Shown here: in pieces, positions 10,658 to 19,507 of the stretch
Numbering within the stretch: the stretch's first letter is position 1
Layout: the number at the start of each line of letters is the position of its first letter
Source: Shewanella morhuae
GTDB lineage: Bacteria; Pseudomonadota; Gammaproteobacteria; Enterobacterales; Shewanellaceae
Direction of reading: 5' to 3'
Assembly (NCBI RefSeq): GCF_900156405.1
Contig: NZ_FTNN01000002.1
Location: 350,547-414,546, forward strand
Length of the DNA: 64,000 bases
Notes under the pieces: model-generated
Told to the model about the DNA's origin: nothing
The model's database searches: none
What the model saw: only the letters and a program-made list of their open reading frames with translations
Program-made: the position numbers and the translations under genes

Positions 10658-11110
10658 ATATTGTTGTTATTTTCGACCAATGCTACACCTTAAAACCGCA
10701 TCGGCAGTCACTACGACATGATAATCATGCTGATTTCGCTCTTGTTACAACTTGTTAGGTATCAGGTTTTGTGCCAAATATAAAATATTGCATTAATACT
10801 CAAAAAAACAGACTAAATATTGCTAGTATCGCCATAGGACAATATTTTTAAAAGCCTCAAGCCGCACTAAATCAATCATTAAACCCCTTGCCACATGAAA
10901 TTATTGGCAAATAAAAACAAATACTTAAACCTAAAAATAATTAGGGCAACAAACACGATTAAGGCTATTAGCTTACTCTAACCATCTAAACACTCGGTTG
11001 AAGTACACGCTTTATGCAAACCATTATAAAATCATTATATTATTTAACAACAACATCGCACCAACAGGGTGCAACATTACTATAACAGTGCAAATATTCA
11101 AGCTTAAGTC
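10658..11110. other. Intergenic region upstream of potF
   Basis: No gene seen. AT-rich, and expected to contain the potF promoter on the minus strand. I looked for ATAATGAACA-type PuuR boxes on both strands and found none. Confidence 0.5.
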
Positions 11111-11147
11111 CCCGCGTTAACTTGAAACGGTCTTAGGCTAACGCGGG
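11111..11147 (-). terminator. Possible terminator or hairpin after puuA
   Basis: CCCGCGTTA paired with TAACGCGGG across a 19-nt loop, 31 bp after the puuA stop. There is no convincing T-run on the minus strand, so intrinsic termination is uncertain. Confidence 0.4.
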
Positions 11148-11177
11148 CAAACATTGCAGAGTCTTAACGTAACAGCA

Positions 11178-12533
11178 TCACACTGTGAGCAGTAGAAATT
11201 CACGTTCCCATGAACTGACAACACGGCGGAAGTTTTCAAGCTCAGCCTGTTTCACCGCCACAAAACCTGTGGTAAAGGCTTCGCCTAAATACTGCTTGCA
11301 AGCATCACTTTCTTCCATCGCTGCCAAGGCTTCTTCTAGAGTCAAAGGTAGGCAATGGGTATTATTGCTGCGACTTTCATTAGCTTTACCTTGCACCGGT
11401 GTCGATGGTTTTAACTCTTCAACCATGCCGATATAGCCACACAATAAGCTGGCAGCAATCGCTAAATAACAATTAGCATCGGCACCGGGAATACGGTTTT
11501 CGATACGGCGATTTTGCGGCGAAGACTCAGGAATGCGCAAACCACAGGTACGGTTTTCATCACCCCACTCTAAGTTTACTGGTGCTGAAGTACCGGGCAA
11601 GAAACGGCGGAAAGAGTTCGCATTGGGCGCCATAAGTGGCAGTAATTCGGGAATAAACTTTTGCAGGCCAGCGATATATCCCAAGAATAATGAGCTCTTA
11701 GTGCCATCTTCATTGGTGAAAATATTTTTACCTGTCTTTTTATTAATTACGCTCTGGTGAATGTGCATCGCACTACCTGGCTCGTCCGTTACAGGTTTTG
11801 CCATAAAAGTAGCGCAAACATTATGCTTTAATGCAGCTTCACGCAGGGTACGCTTAAAGATAAACACTTGATCAGCAAGGGACAATGCATTGCCATGGCT
11901 GAAGTTGATCTCCATCTGTGCGGGGCCATCTTCATGGATTAAGGTATCGATATCCAAACCTTGAAGTTCACACCAATCGTACATGTCTTCAAACATAGGA
12001 TCGTATTCGTTAGCCGCATCAATTGAGAATGACTGGCGGCCCGCTTCGGGTCGGCCTGAACGGCCAATTGGGGGTTTAAGCGGTAAGTCGTGGTCGTCGC
12101 TACGGCGGGTTAAATAAAATTCCATTTCGGGAGCAATGACCGGTTCCCAGCCCTGTTCGTCATAGAGAGACAAGACTTTTTTCAATACGTTACGGGGTGA
12201 TAGTTCAATCGGATTGCCCATTCTGTCGTAGCAATCATGGATCACCTGCGCGGTGGCTTCAATGGTCCAAGGTAACATAAAGACAGCGTTTTCATCTGGC
12301 ACACACACAAAATCAATGTCGGCAGCATCGAGTAAACTGTAGTAAATCTCTTCATTTACAAAATCGCCAGTCACGGTTTGTAACAACACGCTTTCAGGTA
12401 AACGCATGCCCTTCTCATCGAGAAATTTATCGACTGGTGCAATTTTTCCGCGGGCGATGCCCGTCATGTCGCAGACAACACATTCGACTTCTGTGATTTT
12501 TCGTTCTTTTAAAAAAGCGATAAGCTTATTCAT
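11178..12533 (-). CDS. puuA: Gamma-glutamylputrescine synthetase
   Basis: Glutamine-synthetase-fold protein of 451 residues. It has the N-terminal VECVVCDMTGIARGK segment, the catalytic core PEMEFYLTRR, and later GSAMHIHQSV and NRRIENRIPGADANCYL. These patterns define the PuuA/GlnA3-like branch rather than biosynthetic GlnA. It ligates glutamate to putrescine using ATP, the first step of the Puu pathway. It starts 2 bp after the puuD stop, so puuD-puuA form an operon with the paired PuuR-like boxes in front. Confidence 0.92.
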   Translation of the reverse strand: MNKLIAFLKERKITEVECVVCDMTGIARGKIAPVDKFLDEKGMRLPESVLLQTVTGDFVNEEIYYSLLDAADIDFVCVPDENAVFMLPWTIEATAQVIHDCYDRMGNPIELSPRNVLKKVLSLYDEQGWEPVIAPEMEFYLTRRSDDHDLPLKPPIGRSGRPEAGRQSFSIDAANEYDPMFEDMYDWCELQGLDIDTLIHEDGPAQMEINFSHGNALSLADQVFIFKRTLREAALKHNVCATFMAKPVTDEPGSAMHIHQSVINKKTGKNIFTNEDGTKSSLFLGYIAGLQKFIPELLPLMAPNANSFRRFLPGTSAPVNLEWGDENRTCGLRIPESSPQNRRIENRIPGADANCYLAIAASLLCGYIGMVEELKPSTPVQGKANESRSNNTHCLPLTLEEALAAMEESDACKQYLGEAFTTGFVAVKQAELENFRRVVSSWEREFLLLTV

Positions 12534-12535
12534 TA

Positions 12536-13297
12536 TTATTTCACTCGAGTTGTAGCCCTACGTCGGCAGGCGTCACCGAACGCATTAAAGATAGAAAGAT
12601 AAAATGAATTTTCATTGACCTTCCACTCTGGATGCCATTGCACACCGAGGGCAAATTCTTTAGTACCGATCACGGAGAAAGCCTCCACTAATCCGTCAGG
12701 AGCATAAGCTTCTGGCCGCAACCCATCACCCAGACGCTCCACGCCTTGAGTATGCAAAGAATTAACCTCTGCAGAGTTGCGGCCCCAGGCCTCATGAATA
12801 ACCCCCCCAGGCTCAACAGTAATACTGTGAGAAACCCCATACTGCACATCTAAGGATGCGGTGTTATCTTCTCGATGTTCAATAAAGCCATCTACCTCAT
12901 ATAATTTCTGGTGCAAGCTACCACCAAAAGCCACATTCATTTCTTGAAAACCGCGGCAAATACCTAATACAGGTACCCCAGCAGCAATTGCAGCATGGAT
13001 TAACGGCAATGCAGTTGCGTCACGCTTGGGATCATGATGTGTGCCAAGCTCACTCGGCTGACCAGCATAAAGATGGGGTTCTACATTAGAAGGGGAGCCA
13101 GTAAACAAAATACCATCAAGGCGTGCCAAAATAGCGCTTATCGGTAAATCACCGCCTAAGGATGGGATCACTAACGGCCAACCTTTTGCACCATTTACTA
13201 CGCCTAAAAGATATTTTTCACCAACGATATTAAAGGGGTGCAATCCCAGTTGTCGATTACATGCTACAACGCCAATAAGAGGCAAATCAGCTGACAT
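12536..13297 (-). CDS. puuD: Gamma-glutamyl-GABA hydrolase
   Basis: Class I glutamine-amidotransferase-like hydrolase of 253 residues. The nucleophile elbow is PVLGICRGFQEMN and the His-Glu of the triad lie in GVQWHPEW. Stand-alone proteins of this type with the N-terminal LIGVVACNRQLG segment are PuuD peptidases. It cleaves gamma-glutamyl-GABA to glutamate and GABA, which gabT-gabD then consume. First gene of the puuD-puuA unit. Confidence 0.92.
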   Translation of the reverse strand: MSADLPLIGVVACNRQLGLHPFNIVGEKYLLGVVNGAKGWPLVIPSLGGDLPISAILARLDGILFTGSPSNVEPHLYAGQPSELGTHHDPKRDATALPLIHAAIAAGVPVLGICRGFQEMNVAFGGSLHQKLYEVDGFIEHREDNTASLDVQYGVSHSITVEPGGVIHEAWGRNSAEVNSLHTQGVERLGDGLRPEAYAPDGLVEAFSVIGTKEFALGVQWHPEWKVNENSFYLSIFNAFGDACRRRATTRVK

Positions 13298-13326
13298 ATC
13301 TCACCTTTAGAATTCGTTTTACTAGC

Positions 13327-13361
13327 ATAATGAACACTCTGCTTTCAAATGTTCATTTTTT
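13327..13361 (-). promoter_or_regulatory. Two PuuR-like operators in inverted orientation before puuD-puuA
   Basis: ATAATGAACA at 13327-13336 and, in the opposite orientation, TGTTCATTTTTT at 13350-13361, 30-64 bp upstream of puuD. Both match the core of the PuuR recognition sequence. Paired sites are expected for strong repression of the first pathway genes. Operator function is inferred from the match. Confidence 0.75.
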
Positions 13362-13715
13362 CACACAGTACACCGAAATTTAACACGAGGCAAGAGGTTA
13401 AACATTTGTTAACCTCAGTTAAGGGTGAGATCTATAAATATGGATAAGTAACATATAGTTAAATATTTATCATATAAGTGACATGTTAATTTTTATGATT
13501 GCAGCAACTATTTAGCCAGTCTAAAATCGATTGATATCGAGTGAACACAGTCATATTAACGTCAAATTTGAACTAATATTATTTACACAACAAGAATAGG
13601 CAATACAGCAGAACTAGAGGCGTCAGCGTGAGAATGATTAAGTGCCATTATGCCACTCTCCTTTACTGAACAAGTGGCCTAATAGATTGAATGATAAGCT
13701 AAGTAAGTAACTTGG
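13362..13715. other. Intergenic region between puuD and puuR
   Basis: Apart from the promoter and operator elements of puuD at its left end I see no gene. The right end is the 3' side of puuR; no strong intrinsic terminator was recognised. Confidence 0.45.
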
Positions 13716-14264
13716 TTAAAAGTTTGCGGGCGTAGTCGCACTCACCAAACGGCAAGGTTCATCAAAGGGATTACGGAATCGATGCGGTAATTCACTGTTA
13801 AAGTAATAACTATCACCTGCTTCTAAAATATACACCTCATCACCGATAGTAAGTTCGAATTTACCTTCGATCACCATTGCAGCTTCTTCGCCTTCATGCT
13901 TTAGCATTTCTTCACCCGTGTCTGAGCCGGGTGGATAAATCTCATTCATTACTGACATAGCGCGGTTTGGATAATCGCGGCCAATCAGTTTAAATTCTAG
14001 AGGTCCCGTACCGATATCGAGCAATTCATCGGACCGATAAACAACTTTGCGTTCACTATCCGTTGAGGTTTCAATTGAGAAAAAATCCACTAAAGACATA
14101 GGGATGCCTGAAAGCACTTTTTTTAAAGAGCTAACTGATGGGCTAACACTATTTTTTTCGATCATTGAAATGGTGCTGTTAGTCACACCAGCACGCTTGG
14201 CTAACTCTCGTTGAGATAAGCCTTTCATTTTTCGAATGGTTTTAAGGCTGGCGCCAATATCCAA
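13716..14264 (-). CDS. puuR: Transcriptional repressor PuuR (HTH plus cupin)
   Basis: 182 residues. An N-terminal XRE-type helix-turn-helix (residues about 5-60, LSQRELAKRAGVTNSTISMIEK) is followed by a C-terminal cupin domain (from about residue 105, HEGEEAAMVIEGKFELTIGDEVYILEAGD, described not quoted in full). This two-domain plan and the genetic setting identify PuuR, which is released from DNA by putrescine. Transcribed divergently from the second puuB. Operators for it are proposed at 6235, 13327-13361 and 22417. Confidence 0.9.
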   Translation of the reverse strand: MDIGASLKTIRKMKGLSQRELAKRAGVTNSTISMIEKNSVSPSVSSLKKVLSGIPMSLVDFFSIETSTDSERKVVYRSDELLDIGTGPLEFKLIGRDYPNRAMSVMNEIYPPGSDTGEEMLKHEGEEAAMVIEGKFELTIGDEVYILEAGDSYYFNSELPHRFRNPFDEPCRLVSATTPANF

Positions 14265-14407
14265 ATTTCATATCCCCCTAAACGCTCGGATCAAACCCGA
14301 TAGATGACGAATAACATGTTCAGGATAAACCCCATCCAGAACGTATTTTCGCCCTAAAAGTGCGTGTTTTACTGCTTTCATTGTATTCTACATAAAAAGC
14401 ATGTTAA

Positions 14408-14419
14408 ATAAAACGAACA
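14408..14419 (+). promoter_or_regulatory. Degenerate PuuR-like box before the second puuB
   Basis: ATAAAACGAACA resembles the ATAATGAACA box with two changes and lies in the puuR/puuB divergent promoter region, 80 bp before the puuB start. Weak evidence only. Confidence 0.35.
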
Positions 14420-14499
14420 CTTTTTTACATCATGTTAAAAGTGTGATGAGTATACTGAGGCAAGTCCAATTTACAATAAAAACAAATTTTGGAGCCATA

Positions 14500-15807
14500 A
14501 TGGCAAGTAAACCGCCCGTGCACAGTGAACAGTATCCACAATCTTATTATGTTGATACTGCAAAAGAAATTTACGCACACCCACAACTTGAAGGCAATAT
14601 CAGTGCCGATGTATGCATAGTGGGCGGTGGCTTTAGCGGTATAAATACCGCCATAGAACTCGCACAACGAGGTCTGAGTGTCGTGCTATTAGAAGCCAAG
14701 CGCATTGGTTGGGGCGCATCGGGGCGCAATGGCGGCGAGCTCATTCGCGGTATCGGCCACGATCCCGCACAATTTCAAAATGAAATCGGCATTGAAGGCG
14801 TACAAGCCATCCAACAAATGGGCTTTGAAGCGGTTGAAATTGTGCGAAATCGCATACAAGAACACCAAATAGACTGCGATCTACATATGGGTTACTGCGA
14901 CTTAGCAGTAAAACCTCGCCACATGGATGAACTTGAAGAAGAATTCACTACACTTAAAGCCATGGGTTATCAGCAAGAAATCAAGCTGCTCACTAAATCG
15001 CAATTGGGTGACGTGATTGGTTCAGATTTTTATCAAGGTGCCTTGGTCGATATGGGTAGCGGCCATTTACACCCGCTTAATCTTGCCCTTGGCGAAGCCC
15101 GCGTCGCCCGTAATCTCGGCGCGCAGTTATTTGAATACAGCAAAGCTGAAAAAATCATTCATGGCGCCAAACCTAAGGTTATCACCGCTAAAGGTCAGGT
15201 CACTTGCCAATACTTAGTGCTCGCTGGCAATGCATATATCGGCCACAAACTTAACAGCTTTATCGGTGGCAAAGTATTACCCGCTGGCAGTTATTTATTG
15301 GCGACAGAGCCCTTAACGGCAGATCAATGCGCCAGTATTATCCCGCAGAACATGGCTTTCGCCGATATGCGAATTGCCTTAGATTACTTTCACTTATCCG
15401 CAGATCGTCGACTGCTGTTTGGCGGCCTTTGCACTTATTCGGGTAAAGATCCTAAGGATATTGAAGCGGCGCTTAGGCCTAATCTAGAAAAGGTGTTCCC
15501 ACAATTAAAAGGGATACGCATCGATTATGAATGGGGCGGCATGATAGGTATCGGCGCTAACCGTATGCCACAAATTGGTCGCCTGCCCGATGCTAATAAT
15601 ATTTTTTACGCCCAAGCCTATGCAGGACACGGCGTGAACGCCACTCACATGGCGGCAAAACTGCTTGCAGAGGCTATTTGCCAGCAGGCGGGACATTTTG
15701 ATGTGTTCGCCAAAATCAAACATATGACCTTTCCCGGCGGCCCAACGTTCCGCTCGCCTATGCTCGCGGCAGGCATGCTGTATCACAGGTTTAAGGATTT
15801 GTTTTAA
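14500..15807 (+). CDS. puuB: Gamma-glutamylputrescine oxidase, second copy
   Basis: FAD-dependent oxidase of the same family as the protein at 4928-6214: dinucleotide-binding VCIVGGGFSGINTAIEL, then GWGASGRNGGELIRG, and the C-terminal AYAGHGVNATHMAAKLLAE. I chose the ATG at 14500 (435 residues) because TTGGAG precedes it at good spacing and the N-terminus MASKPPVHSEQYPQSYY aligns with related proteins; the earlier in-frame ATG at 14401 adds 33 residues with no family features. Divergent from puuR. Which copy is the main pathway oxidase, and whether they differ in substrate, is not visible. Confidence 0.87.
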   Translation: MASKPPVHSEQYPQSYYVDTAKEIYAHPQLEGNISADVCIVGGGFSGINTAIELAQRGLSVVLLEAKRIGWGASGRNGGELIRGIGHDPAQFQNEIGIEGVQAIQQMGFEAVEIVRNRIQEHQIDCDLHMGYCDLAVKPRHMDELEEEFTTLKAMGYQQEIKLLTKSQLGDVIGSDFYQGALVDMGSGHLHPLNLALGEARVARNLGAQLFEYSKAEKIIHGAKPKVITAKGQVTCQYLVLAGNAYIGHKLNSFIGGKVLPAGSYLLATEPLTADQCASIIPQNMAFADMRIALDYFHLSADRRLLFGGLCTYSGKDPKDIEAALRPNLEKVFPQLKGIRIDYEWGGMIGIGANRMPQIGRLPDANNIFYAQAYAGHGVNATHMAAKLLAEAICQQAGHFDVFAKIKHMTFPGGPTFRSPMLAAGMLYHRFKDLF

Positions 15808-15817
15808 TTACGAATAG

Positions 15818-15856
15818 ATCATGCCCAGCGAACAGCTTATCCGCTGAGCATGATTT
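15818..15856 (+). terminator. Hairpin after the second puuB
   Basis: ATCATGCCCAGCG pairs with CGCTGAGCATGAT (one bulged base) across a short loop, followed by TTTGTCATTT. Probable terminator of puuB. Confidence 0.6.
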
Positions 15857-15857
15857 G

Positions 15858-15947
15858 TCATTTAAGTGCTAGTGATTTAAGCGCTAGTCATTTAAGCGCT
15901 AATCATTAACGCATTAATCTTTTAAGCATGCGTGATTTAGCTGCAAC
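15858..15947. repeat. Degenerate 15-bp tandem repeat
   Basis: Six consecutive 15-bp units start at 15858, 15873, 15888, 15903, 15918 and 15933. The first three are nearly identical (pattern TSATTTAAGYGCTAR) and the later ones decay. No coding role is apparent. Confidence 0.8.
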
Positions 15948-15999
15948 AGGGGACAACCTCAGCTAAAACCTAAGTTCTAGCTCGACCCACCTACACAAA

Positions 16000-16512
16000 T
16001 TACTTCGCTCTGCTTAATCTCAGCCGCTTTTTACGCCTTGCCCACAGAATAAAAGGCATAGAGCCAAGATAATGCACCACTAAAGCCACCACAACGCCAA
16101 AGCCAATACCACTGGTGGTTAAAGGGATGCCTGGCTTAAAGTTACTGAGGGTTTTTTCAAGATAATCAAAGCGAGCAGGATTCAACATGTAGACGGTTTT
16201 CTCAAACAAATTACCTGTTTTGAAAATTCCCATACCTTGCTCAAGTTGAGTGTAAAGTTCGAGTGTCTGCAACTTTTGCTCAGCATCAGCGCGTACACTG
16301 GGCTCCTGATTGACTTGGTGATGGGCAATCATCTCTTGTGCATCCGCATATTGGTATTGTTTCGCGGTTGCTTCATAGCCTTCTACTTGCCATCGGGTCG
16401 ATTCATAAAGACCTGATAAAAATTGCTCATAATGATCAGCCAATTGCGGTAACTGCAAGGCCATCACTAGAATCAGTCCAAATACCAACTTATCAATTAA
16501 TCTGCCAATCAA
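16000..16512 (-). CDS. DUF2937 family membrane protein
   Basis: 170 residues with an N-terminal transmembrane segment (residues about 8-25), a central hydrophilic, Gln-rich helical part, and a second transmembrane segment near residues 133-155, ending in a very basic tail (RRKKRLRLSRAK). The N-terminal pattern IDKLVFGLILVMALQLPQLADHYEQFL matches the DUF2937 family as I know it. No function is established for this family. Stands alone, upstream of sseA in position but not overlapping it. Confidence 0.75.
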   Translation of the reverse strand: MIGRLIDKLVFGLILVMALQLPQLADHYEQFLSGLYESTRWQVEGYEATAKQYQYADAQEMIAHHQVNQEPSVRADAEQKLQTLELYTQLEQGMGIFKTGNLFEKTVYMLNPARFDYLEKTLSNFKPGIPLTTSGIGFGVVVALVVHYLGSMPFILWARRKKRLRLSRAK

Positions 16513-16645
16513 GACTTTCTCCTTGATACTTTCACCTTGGAACTTTAGCCAAGCAACACAAGCACATCGAGTTACGAACCTTGGTTACTACAAATAAGCT
16601 ACATAACGCTCGAAGTGACACTAACTTAATCAATACCTTGCTTAG

Positions 16646-17503
16646 TTAACACTCTATTGGCAGATCATTACGAGCGCCCCAATCTGCCCAGGAACCGTCA
16701 TAGAGGATAGGATTAGTATGCCCTGCCGCCACCGAGGCTAAAATCAAAATACACGCCGTAATTCCCGAACCACAGCTAAATACCCGTGCAGACTTATCTG
16801 CAGCAAGCCCTTGATAGATGGCCTGTAACTCGCTGGTAGATTTAATTTTATAGCCATCGAGCACTTGAGCAAAGGGTAAGTTAACCGAGTGAGGAATATG
16901 CCCAGAGCGCACACCGGGGCGAGGTTCACTCACTTGGCCTAAAAAGCGTGGCGCGCCACGGGCATCGATAATCGCGGTTTTGGCATCATCAATTCGTGAT
17001 AAAACGGCCTCGGCGTCCATCACCCGCTCGGTGTGGTATTGCAGTACATCAGCCAAAGTATCGACATCCGTAGGGCCATAATCGATACCTTCATCTTGGT
17101 AGCGCGATGAGGTCATTCGGTCTTCTTCAATCCATTGAGGCAAACCACCATCAAGTACATAAACTTGACTAAAACCCATCACTTTAAAAGTCCACCAAGC
17201 CCGCGGAGAAGAATAAATGCCTTGGTTATCATAGATAACAATAATGCTATCGGCCTCAATCCCAAGTTGTGCGATCCCTTGGCTGAATTGCTCAAACGTC
17301 GGCAAGGCATGAATTTGGCTTGAAGTGTTATCGCAAAACACATTTTCCAAGTCGAATCGACGTGAGCGCGGAATGCAAATAGGCTCATCGTAAACCAGAG
17401 GTTCTTTACCAATAACGGTTTGCATACTGGCATCGAGCAGCACTAAATGGGGATCGGTGAGGTGTGCTTCGAGCCACTGCGTACTAACAAGTGGGTATTC
17501 CAT
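16646..17503 (-). CDS. sseA: 3-mercaptopyruvate sulfurtransferase
   Basis: 285 residues with two rhodanese domains. The C-terminal one holds the active-site cysteine (about residue 244) in the loop CGSGITAC, the CGSG[VI]T form that separates mercaptopyruvate sulfurtransferases from thiosulfate rhodaneses (CRxGx[RT]). The hinge has IIDARGAPRFLG and PRPGVRSGHIPHSVN. It would transfer sulfur from 3-mercaptopyruvate to thiol acceptors. Monocistronic on the minus strand. Confidence 0.88.
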   Translation of the reverse strand: MEYPLVSTQWLEAHLTDPHLVLLDASMQTVIGKEPLVYDEPICIPRSRRFDLENVFCDNTSSQIHALPTFEQFSQGIAQLGIEADSIIVIYDNQGIYSSPRAWWTFKVMGFSQVYVLDGGLPQWIEEDRMTSSRYQDEGIDYGPTDVDTLADVLQYHTERVMDAEAVLSRIDDAKTAIIDARGAPRFLGQVSEPRPGVRSGHIPHSVNLPFAQVLDGYKIKSTSELQAIYQGLAADKSARVFSCGSGITACILILASVAAGHTNPILYDGSWADWGARNDLPIEC

Positions 17504-17668
17504 AGCAAATCCTTATATTGTTATGTGGATCGAGTGGGAGTCTTTCATGCTATGCCGCAAAGCCCAAATATCGGCTTTAAAAGTTGCCGGCTTTAGCCAT
17601 TTAACGAAAGCATTAATCGCGTTTGGCGATGCTTAAAAGTGCATCGCACCGTTTTATTAAGCTAGCCA

Positions 17669-18082
17669 CTATTTAATGACTTCTATTTTCACATCAATTA
17701 AACCTGAAGAAGTGTTACCTATACTACTAAATGCCGATTTTGATAAATCAATAATACGGCCACGCACAAAAGGCCCTCTATCGTTAATTTTTACAATGAC
17801 ACTTTTGCCATTATCGACGTTAGTCACCTTAACACTCGAACCAAAGGGTAACTTTTTATGCGCCGCCGTCTTTAATGTGTGTTTATAACGTGCGCCGCTC
17901 GCCGTTTTTTTATTTTGATGTTTATCACCATAAAAAGAAGCTTTGCCAGACTCAGTGAATCCCACCCAGTTACCATCTTCACCCGTTTTTAACGAAGAAC
18001 AACCTACCAAAAAGCTTAACAGTGCCAGTACAGATAATTTGATAAAAGTAGAACGCATAATTTGGTTTTTAAGTGTGTTCAC
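17669..18082 (-). CDS. RlpA-like double-psi beta-barrel lipoprotein
   Basis: 137 residues. Lipoprotein signal peptide with lipobox LVGC, then a short linker and an RlpA-type double-psi barrel: GKASFYGDKHQNKKTASG, KTAAHKKLPFGSSVKVTN, VKINDRGPFVRGRIIDLSKSA. The conserved H and D of RlpA lytic transglycosylases (AAHKKLPFG and NDRGPF) are visible. It lacks the C-terminal SPOR domain of full-length RlpA, so septal targeting is not expected. The start is GTG at 18082, preceded by AGAAGG at good spacing; the ATG 24 bp later has no ribosome site. Confidence 0.85.
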   Translation of the reverse strand: MNTLKNQIMRSTFIKLSVLALLSFLVGCSSLKTGEDGNWVGFTESGKASFYGDKHQNKKTASGARYKHTLKTAAHKKLPFGSSVKVTNVDNGKSVIVKINDRGPFVRGRIIDLSKSAFSSIGNTSSGLIDVKIEVIK

Positions 18083-18454
18083 ATGACACCTTCTCTAATA
18101 AGTGAATTTATTGCTAGGGAGCAATCTGCTCAGTAAACATTAAGGGGGAAATAACGAAGAACCCTTGGATAACAAAAGCTCAGGGCTTGATCCTAAAAAA
18201 TCAGTGCAAGGCATCAGAAAACCCCACAAGGCTACAGCAGTTACACGCTAATATCACGTATTTACAGGTGAATACTCTCGGTTTGAAGTAAAAGGTTGCT
18301 GACATACTGACTTAGAAACAGGCAGAATAACTTTAGAAATAGAGGCCTAGTCGGCTAAATAACTTGTTGGGTAACTTAAATGCTACCCCCTACTGATGGG
18401 CAAGCCATGGTGTTAACTCACCGACACGCAGCAAGTCCCTCCCTGGATGCAGGG

Positions 18455-18526
18455 CCGCCCCATCTGATGTGAAAGGATTCACAAATGCCGCGATGGCATG
18501 GACGCCAAAGAGCGGCCATGGGGCGG
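18455..18526. repeat. Nested palindromic element (cloverleaf-like)
   Basis: Outer arms CCGCCCCAT (18455-18463) and ATGGGGCGG (18518-18526) enclose at least two smaller inverted repeats: TGTGAA..TTCACA and ATGCC..GGCAT. The arrangement folds like a multi-branched structure and resembles dispersed intergenic repeats of Shewanella genomes. Copy number cannot be judged from one window. Confidence 0.6.
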
Positions 18527-18717
18527 ACGGTCGTCTCGCTAATCACCATGAACCTGTAGATTTAAAGGTCTTACGCAGCACGCTTTGGGACAAAACCTTG
18601 TTAGATAATTCACTCTTATGAGCCAGATTCGGATTAGCTATTCTATTAGTAATGCTTCGTTTGGCTACAAACCAATCAATGAACGATATAACCAGTCGGA
18701 ATAGGTATAACAGGGAC

Positions 18718-18747
18718 ATGAATCAGTTCTCTAGAGATTTGATTCAT
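18718..18747. repeat. Inverted repeat with ATGAATCA arms
   Basis: ATGAATCA and TGATTCAT flank a palindromic CTCTAGAG core. First of three hairpins in this region whose arms contain TGAATCA. Confidence 0.6.
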
Positions 18748-18814
18748 CTTAAGGGAACAAACCGCCCCAGAATAGCCGCAAACGGGGGGTTGGGACGGGT
18801 TTTAGCGGCTCGCG

Positions 18815-18841
18815 TGAATCAGTCTGGTGTAGAGTGATTCA
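18815..18841. repeat. Inverted repeat with TGAATCA arms
   Basis: TGAATCA/TGATTCA arms separated by 13 nt, immediately beyond the 3' end of the minus-strand gene at 18854. The preceding bases GCGTGAATCAG recur at 20011-20021 on the other side of the two-gene patch. Confidence 0.6.
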
Positions 18842-18853
18842 AGGGCTCACGCT

Positions 18854-19498
18854 TCAATCAGCCGACGCGGTAGCGGTCGGCGGCATTAGTTTATTAGGTT
18901 CGCTTGAATTGAACAGCAAAAATCCGATAAAAATAATTGAAACTATCATTATTGCTGGCATCACCCTATTTTTTGCTATTTGAAATGATCTTTCACCTTT
19001 CTTTACCCGTTCCCATTCAATTTTGAGAATGTCTTGCGAATAATCAGATGCTCTTTCAATGGCGTCGAGCGCCTCAGTGTAGTCATTACCTTTTTCAATG
19101 TTGATTCGGCTTTGAATATTTGTAGCAGCCACAAGCAATCTATATAGCTCTTTATGCTCTGCTTCGTTTTTATTAAGGCGAAGCTTTACTCTATAAAGAG
19201 CATCTGCTACTTCCAAGCGCATTTTTCCAACTTGATCAGCGCCAAATCTAAAACCTTTAACATCTTCATCATTACTATTGGCACTACGAGCTTCCTGCAT
19301 TGTTCTGCATAATGCTCTGGAAGACGAGAAAAATGTCGCTAAATTATCACGCAAGCCATCGATCCATGCCTGCCTGAACTCAGATGTTTTTTGCTCTTTA
19401 CTAAGCGTTAAGTTAACAAAAGAAATTAGTGCAGTAATTAATGCAGCGACAACCGTGGCTATTGGTGCAAGTGGTACATTTGAAAACTCGATGATCAT
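18854..19498 (-). CDS. Unknown membrane protein with two transmembrane segments, cassette-like gene
   Basis: I do not recognise a family. The protein (214 residues from the ATG at 19498) has an N-terminal hydrophobic segment (IATVVAALITALISFVNL), a long charged, helical middle (residues about 38-185) and a C-terminal hydrophobic segment (VMPAIMIVSIIFIGFLLF). An in-frame extension of 39 residues upstream is possible, but that DNA is the VCR-like attC site, so the extension is almost certainly not coding. AAGGAG lies just 1 nt before the ATG, tighter than ideal. The gene starting right after an attC-like core is the classic layout of an integron cassette. Flanked by repeats; no mobility gene nearby. 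Confidence 0.6.
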   Translation of the reverse strand: MIIEFSNVPLAPIATVVAALITALISFVNLTLSKEQKTSEFRQAWIDGLRDNLATFFSSSRALCRTMQEARSANSNDEDVKGFRFGADQVGKMRLEVADALYRVKLRLNKNEAEHKELYRLLVAATNIQSRINIEKGNDYTEALDAIERASDYSQDILKIEWERVKKGERSFQIAKNRVMPAIMIVSIIFIGFLLFNSSEPNKLMPPTATASAD

Positions 19499-19507
19499 TC
19501 TCCTTAA

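Larger units (their letters stand above)
18083..18853. other. Gene-poor stretch with palindromic elements
   Basis: No credible gene found on either strand. It holds the nested palindromic element at 18455-18526, the TGAATCA hairpins at 18718-18747 and 18815-18841, and a GC-rich segment at 18760-18812 where GCCGC arms flank a C/G-rich loop. Confidence 0.6.

Noticed and set aside
17624..17650. Hairpin GGCGATGC/GCATCGC as the rlpA-like gene terminator
   Set aside because: The stem is real but on the minus strand no T-tract follows, so I did not list it as a terminator.
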